A DNA stretch of 64,000 bases from Sipunculus nudus. Lineage: Eukaryota; Annelida; Sipuncula; Golfingiida; Sipunculidae. The stretch is from positions 42,618,401 through 42,682,400 of the forward strand of contig CM049317.1 in assembly GCA_026874595.1 (NCBI GenBank), in the 5' to 3' direction. Shown here piece by piece: positions 57,681-64,000 of this stretch (positions are counted from its first letter, which is position 1; every line of letters starts with the position of its first letter). The notes beneath the pieces are model-generated. The model worked only from the letters and a program-made list of their open reading frames with translations, was not told the origin of the DNA and made no database searches. The position numbers and the translations under genes were made by a program.

Positions 57681-58737
57681 GTAAGTTGTTCTCACTTGCC
57701 ACTTTCTTGTAAATTAAATTCTAGTTACTTTCTTTTAACTCACAGTATGAACACAGATTGTAAATACTTTAAGTAGACTTTTCAATAGGTGGATTCGTTA
57801 AACTTACAGTTTATTTTTTTTAAAGGAGGATTCGTTGAATAGTTTATTTTAAAAAAATAGTTAGCTTAATGTTATGTGGAGTAAATGTATTTGTTATAGC
57901 CAGTGCACTGGCAATAGTGTTATGAGGCATAATTTTAATGGTATCGTGTTATAAAGCAGAAGGCAGCTTAAATGTTTGAATGGACAGTTTTTGTCGGGGC
58001 TTTCGGTCAATCCATCAAGTGCTCTCCATGCACGGATTATAATTCTGAGGTTGTTACGGAGTTTTTATTTAATACGCGAGGTTTCGCAAATATTGTTAAT
58101 AACGCCACCCACTGTTAGGGCATCACAGGCAACAATGCCAATGTTATTTCGTTTGGAGCGTGCAGTGCTTGTAAAACGTAATTTGGATATTCGACTTTAA
58201 GTGTGTATGACGGGCATGAGCCCAGGGGTATAAGGTGACGTTCCCGGTACAAGAACTTTCTAGGCAGTAGGCCCTCATGGCATGCGTGCCGTGGTATTTG
58301 ACATGGCCATAGAAGTTAAGAGTATTTTCCTTCCTGATATCTTTTAATCCCGGTTGAGACCCCGGTGAGGCCGACAGTGCAGGGCGCAGAGTGGGTGTAC
58401 TACATGTCCCACTGACGGACTAGCAGCCATCCCGGGATGGAGGAAGACTGGTGAGACGCACACCACCACTGCAGAACCGCACAGTCGAGGCAGGTTTCGT
58501 CAACGAGGCCGAGAGAGGGCGCTCGGGTGTGGCCGGCGGGAGACCGAGATTCGTCAGAGACGAGAGGTATCCAGATACGACGTACTGGTACGGGCAGTTA
58601 CTGATGAGTACTGAGGGTGCACGAGTCCAGCTAAGAAGAACTGGTAGTCTGGGTAATGTCGTCTGAGTGCAGCGGATCGTGTGGGCGCTCCGGGATTTCC
58701 AACAGATCTCGTGTTTTACAGTTTAGAGAAGATTCTT
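57681..58737. other. Unassigned sequence with a GC-rich stretch at 58230-58700
   Basis: The higher-GC segment carries a 71-codon frame (58451-58666) rich in Arg, without a recognisable domain. It could be part of an exon or a repeat; neither is supported. Confidence 0.35.
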
Positions 58738-59340
58738 TTTAGCGAACCTGTGAGCTTATGCGGTGGTGCGGCGTCGTGCGTCAGTGCGTCGTGCGTCGTC
58801 TGTACGTAAACCATAGCTATCTAAAAAACGGCAGTAGCTAGCATCACCAAATATTTTGCAAATAATCAGTCATCTGAAAAACTCTATTTGATTTTGTTTA
58901 TTTTTCCAAACTGCATTTTCTTAGATTTATAGGGAAAAAGCTTAAAAAGCTTTAAAATTTTCTCCGAAACTAACCAGCCAAATTGTCCAATATTTCACAG
59001 AAATGATCCCTGGAACAATCTCTCTCAAGTTTGTTCGAATGGTTCCAGTTCGGAGATTTTTCACCGAGTTACAGGAGGTTAAACTTAGTCATCTGTCCAA
59101 AAAAGCACACTTTATTTAAAATCTCAGAAACGGCTGGAGCTATCATCACCAAATTTTATGCCAATGTTTGTCACATAAGTCATATCAGAAATTGAGGTAT
59201 AGGTGGCGCCACCTACATTGATTTTTTTACAAGCAAAAATGTAATTTTAGACTCTTCTAGCTTATAATCTGTGTTATGATGAAACTGTTAAGTTGATCGG
59301 TTTAAACTTTACAAGAATTATTCTATGGTAGGGTTCTGCC
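58738..59340 (+). repeat. Dispersed repeat starting TTTAGCGAACCTGTGAGC (copy 1)
   Basis: Shares its start, GCGTCGTGCGTC, AGCTAGCATCACCAAATATT and the following 100-200 bp with copy 2 at 59627. Non-coding. Confidence 0.65.
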
Positions 59341-59626
59341 AGCTTATAAGAATAGATTGGGTAAACGCAGCTTTAAAAAGCAGTGTAGCCAATTAAAAAA
59401 GGCTATCAATGTTTAAAAACGGATTTGACAACATGCCAAATTTCAACATGCAAAGCCAAGAGGTCACTCAGTTCAACCAGGGGAGGTCCAGGCAACTGAC
59501 TTGGCCCTGTCTGGTGTCTAGACCATGTGTCTAGATGTCTAGAAACATCGTCTAGACGCAGAATGCCCAGATTAGAACTAATGAAACTATATCTTTTACC
59601 TGTTTGAAAAAACTTGGTTTGCATTT

Positions 59627-59900
59627 TTAGCGAATCTGTGAGCTTATGTGATAGTGTGGCGTCGTGCGTCATAGCTATCTCTAAAAGGGCAGGAGCTAGC
59701 ATCACCAAATATTTTGCAAAAAAAAAAATTCATCTAAAAAATTCTATCAGATTTCGCTTATTTCTTGGCTAACTGCATTTTCTTAGATTTTATAGGGGAA
59801 AAAGCTAAAAAACATATAGAAATATTCTTCTCCGAAACCATGCTGCCAAATTGTCCGTTCATCTGTCCCAATAATCCTCCCTGGCAAAAACAACATATCC
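59627..59900 (+). repeat. Dispersed repeat starting TTTAGCGAATCTGTGAGC (copy 2)
   Basis: Same orientation as copy 1, about 890 bp downstream; shorter, with a deletion within the GCGTCGTGCGTC region. Confidence 0.65.
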
Positions 59901-60383
59901 AAAATATCCTGACTGATACATCCTAGTTTTTAAATTGTCCTAGTCTGAAACGTGCAGGTCCGAAACGTCCATTTTGCTGAAATCATAATTACAAAGGTAG
60001 ATATGCAGGACAAAAGAGGAACAATATTAAATTTTAAAAATAAACCTCCATTCTTACTCCCAAACTATGCACAGGTTCGCATTAGGCCTGTAGGCCTTGT
60101 TTGTAATAGCTAGAGTAAACGCATTAAAGATACGTTTATCTTATATGCAAGTCTCTGTCATTATTGTGAGCCTTGAGTGAGTGTGTGTGTGTACGAGCAC
60201 GTGGTTCAGACAGACAACGACGTCACACAGGTTATCGTCTTCGCGCCTCAGTCTCTAGTTCACCGATCTCTGACTAGTTATCAACCACTGTCACAGAAAT
60301 CATGTATCATGATATAAAACTTTGGAGCTCTTTAAAACCAACCACTTCCACACCTTCAAACATTTTGAGAAACGTGTTTATTT
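59901..60383. other. Intergenic sequence, nothing recognised
   Basis: No supported gene. Confidence 0.5.
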
Positions 60384-60439
60384 TAAGATCGTACGGAAGC
60401 GTATTGCTGCCACCTGGTAAAAGAAAAATAAATTATTTA

Positions 60440-60565
60440 TCTCGTACGTACGACATAGTATCTCGTACGTACTATAGTATCTCGTACGTACGACATAATA
60501 TCTTGTACGTACGACATACTATCTCGTACGTAAGACATATTATCTAGTACGTACGACATAATTAA
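60440..60565. repeat. 21-bp tandem array, left arm (about 6 units)
   Basis: The unit is TATCTCGTACGTACGACATA plus one base, with the self-complementary core CGTACGTACG. Mirror array at 62900-63010. Confidence 0.85.
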
Positions 60566-61284
60566 TCTTACGCATCTGATTCACAGAATACACAACAGGC
60601 CAACTGATATATGTATAAGCAATATATATATGTTAAATAATGCATGTTCCTACCCAAACTACGCAACATCTTCACCTTGCAAACCGTCGGAACACTGTCG
60701 AAAAAAATACCTATGTTTATATATGTATTTATTTATTTATTTATACTATAAATTTAAATGCTATTCGATTTATCATGGTTTCTTTGTGTCCAGGTTTAGG
60801 AAATATTTCAAGGAAATGAAATTTATCAAATCGTTGTCTGCAAGTCATATACAGAACTTTCGTTTTTAAATAGGTAATTAAAATCTGTTAGCAGTGTATG
60901 ATAATGATCAGCCTGTCATAATATAAATAAGAAAAAAAAATATTGCCTTTGCCAAATTGAATCTACCTTTTGGAGAAGGAAGGGTTCGGACAAGAGGTAC
61001 AACTAACAAATAGCCTGATTATAAGTAATTGAGAATGGATATATGTGGGGTAGGTTTCTTATATTCCAAAATTGATCTGTATAAGAACTAGATTTATGAC
61101 TAAACGCACAGTGTCACTCGCCCTTCTGTAAACGGCACAAAGTTCAACTGATGGGATCAAGCACTTGGTTTATAATATATGATTCAGGAACCTCTCCTTA
61201 CGGGCATCTCTGTATTACAGACACCTCTATATTACAGACACCTCTATATTGATACTCAAGGTTCATATTCTTTTGTAATAATAT

Positions 61285-61530
61285 GCGTTTTGTCTCACGT
61301 TATTAACTCATTTTGGCTGAATACGAAAGTTGTTCAGCAAATCATTGCCGATACACAGGCTTAATATCTCCTGTTTACCGGTTTTGTATACGTTATTATG
61401 GTTCTGTGTGTGAGTAAACACAGTGCACCTTTGTCTGTTTACTATAACAAGACCGCGTGACCAGAAGCAAGATCTTAGTCTAGCACACGCGACAATTATA
61501 AAAAAAGAGAAGAAACATGAAAGAAAAAAC
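61285..61530 (+). repeat. Diverged copy of the 41-bp array flank, in the fold-back loop
   Basis: Shares CATTTTGGCTGAA, TTATGGTTCTGTGTGTGAGT, AAACACAGT, ACAAGAC and AAGAAACA blocks in order with 2790-3010. No 41-bp units follow it here. Confidence 0.6.
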
Positions 61531-61774
61531 ACCCAGAAAAACCCCTTGATTTGGGAAGTTTATTTTTACGGCCATCAGGTGATGTGAGCGCTGTTTGTTT
61601 TTCGCGCCCGGGGCAAACTTTTTTCACTTGTATACAGGAGAAAGCAAACGAAATATTGAAAGATACCGTAATAGTTTAAGGAGACTAAATTGTATTTCAT
61701 GTAAACTCAAAATACCTTGTTTGTAAAATGTAAATAGGTCCTTTTTTTCATTTTATACTCTCTACTATACAATC

Positions 61775-61876
<102 letters not shown>

Positions 61877-62899
61877 GATCTTTCCTCTGGTCACCCGGCC
61901 TTCTTATGTAAACACTTAATAGACACTTATAGAGGTCCTGTAATGCAGAGATACCCATTAGGAGAGGTTCATGGTTCATATATTATGAAACTAAGTGCTT
62001 GATCCCATAAGTTGAACTTTATGCCGTTTACAGAAGGGCGAGTTACATGTGCACGTTCATGTACCACATACAAGATCTTATACCAATCCGCAAATGAAAG
62101 AAATCTGAGGTGTAGATTTTACCACCACTTCAGCCTGACATATGAGGTTAAGACTTATTTTAGAATTTCGTATTCTTCTGTCACAGATTAATCGCACGCC
62201 CATAAGTGATAGTTCTTAATATATATTTTTTTATAATTTAGCTCAAAATAAAAATTATACGTACCCCATTAAATGGATTGTTGTCTGTTCAGCTACCCAC
62301 CAATCACATCAATGGCTGTATATGCATTAAATAGTTTAAAAGATCAACTACACGATGTGCTATGTAAAAATTTAGTTCTTAGAAAGATCAGTTTTGAATA
62401 TTAGAAACCTACCCCATAAATATCCATTCTCAATTACTTAAAATCAGGCTATTTGGGATTTTTACCTCTTGTCTGAACCTCTTTTCTCCAAGAAGTAGTT
62501 TCGGTTTGGCAAAGGCAAGATTTGTTTCTTATTAACATTATGACAGGCTCCCTATTATAACATCATATACTGCTAACATTATTTAATCACCTGTCTTAAA
62601 ATGAGAGTTCTGTATATGACTGTCAGACAACGATTTGATGTATATTTCGCTTGCTTGAAATATTACAGAAACCTGGACACACAAAAAAATGTGAATCGAA
62701 TAGCATTTAAATATATACTATAAATAAATAGATATATGTGAGTGTGTGTGTTGGTTTCAACGGTAGTCCAGCGGTTTGCAAGGAGGTGGAGATGTTGTAT
62801 ATATAGTTAATGTGAAAACATACATTATTTAATATATACATATTGTTTATACATATATCTGTTGGCATGTTGTCTAGTCTATGAATCAGATCCGCAAGA

Positions 62900-63010
62900 T
62901 TTTTTATGTCGTACGTACGAGATAATATGTCGTACGTACTAGACAATATGTAGTACGTACGAGATAGTATGTCGTACGTACGAGATAGTATGTCGTACGT
63001 ACGAGATAAA
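62900..63010. repeat. 21-bp tandem array, right arm (about 5 units)
   Basis: Inverted counterpart of 60440-60565, with the same CGTACGTACG cores. Confidence 0.85.
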
Positions 63011-63060
63011 TAGTTTATTTTTCTTTTACCAGGTGGCAGCAATACGCTTACGTAAGATCG

Positions 63061-64000
63061 GACAATCTTACAGAGTTTTTTTTCCAATTATATGACAACT
63101 ATTAGGAATTTCATGGCTAATATTAAATCATCTTAGTACCTGTTAATGTTTTATGTAAAGTGTATCATAAAATGAGCTATCGATATAACCTCTAAAAAGG
63201 CGTTACCTAAATAGAAATGGGATTATTCTTGAGTGTGAAGTTGGAAGTAACTACATAATTAACGAAATCTTTGAGACAGAAAGTCGACGGGTCTTTCTAC
63301 CTCTGCATGTCCTTTTGTCTAGTGTGATATTGCTACATTGTATCCGTAAACAAAAACTGGGTCCATCTAATTGTACGGTCGTTATTATAAATATTACCGA
63401 GTATTTTGTTAGTCTTTCTTGTGTTCATGTTGCGTGCCTAACGACATTTTAGTCACACGTGACACTGGCTCCTTAGAACTATTATTATTCAAACCACACA
63501 TTGCTCAGATGTATTTGGCTGTTTTGCTGGATCGCAAATAAAAGGCAAGCTAAGAAGATTCGGCTTTGTTTCACTAGCCTGTGAATTTGTCTCGGTATCC
63601 AAGGAAGATTGGCAGATCCAGTATCAATTTGACGAACAGGCAGCCCTGACGCAGTATCGCCGCTCACAAATATTTCTTTCGCGTCTTTTTCGTATATTCT
63701 TTTCTATTCTCACATACATCCTTACTTTCTTCTGGGGGTAGCCAAAAAGTGATCTCTGCCACTTTCCAGACTTTCATACTTTGGTGATAGATCATTTGCA
63801 GTAACTTAGTGGCTTGGTCACGGGATTTAGGAAGGCTTTAAAGTAAGCACTAAGAAGGACAAGCTACAAAAGTAGACAGAAAACCACACACTGATCAAGA
63901 AATGTTTGGTTTTATGACTGCAAAGTATGCCTTGCATTGCCAACTTAATTGGTGAGAAATAGCGCTTTTATTTCCACTTCCGTTACTTGGTGTGTGGGGT
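63061..64000. other. Intergenic sequence, nothing recognised
   Basis: No supported gene or repeat to the window end. Confidence 0.5.

Overview
The window looks like animal nuclear DNA, most likely from a marine lophotrochozoan and probably a bivalve mollusc. It is AT-rich, gene-poor and packed with repeats. It holds one intact single-exon class A GPCR, a Ty3/gypsy element with SCAN-like gag, an L1/Tx1-type LINE, a tRNA-derived SINE, and dispersed elements whose ends (AGCTCAGCTGA ... CCCATGGG) are of a kind I associate with bivalve genomes. The bivalve assignment is inference; the animal assignment is firm. No bacterial operon, rRNA gene, CRISPR array or intact multi-exon gene is recognisable.

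Layout: 0-2.7 kb is mostly unannotated sequence with a CRE/TATA cluster and a TTAA-flanked MITE. 2.8-4.5 kb is a 41-bp minisatellite containing three copies of the 5' end of an LTR. 4.5-10.6 kb holds a dispersed repeat, a TIR element inserted at its edge, and a 3.86-kb TIR transposon inserted in a second copy of that repeat. 11.8-18.4 kb is a decayed Gmr1-like Ty3/gypsy element (gag-PR-IN-RT-RH between LTRs). 18.7-20.1 kb is a second array of the same 41-bp unit. 21.7-26.75 kb is a large palindrome whose loop carries a 45-bp and a 41-bp minisatellite, followed by a broken DDE transposase. 29.2-30.6 kb is a TIR element with a 5-bp target duplication, next to a 29-bp minisatellite of about 46 units (30.6-31.9 kb). 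33.3-37.3 kb is degenerate repeats and a 35-bp array. 38.5-39.6 kb is the GPCR; a 56-bp array starts inside its last codons. 42.8-49.0 kb is a dispersed element split by a full-length LINE with a perfect 13-bp target duplication. 51.3-53.1 kb is another copy of that dispersed element. 53.6-56.4 kb has two opposed fragments of one unrecognised coding family. 56.7 kb is a SINE, 57.6 kb a candidate exon, and 60.4-63.05 kb a fold-back transposon with a perfect 8-bp target duplication.

The only gene I would call functional is the GPCR. Everything else readable is mobile DNA or tandem repeats, and most long reading frames are translations of minisatellites. The main interest is how the mobile elements and arrays relate: LTR ends amplified with a minisatellite, the same sequence flanking an array and filling a fold-back loop, palindromes around arrays, nested insertions with recognisable empty sites, and an array seeded from the end of a coding sequence.
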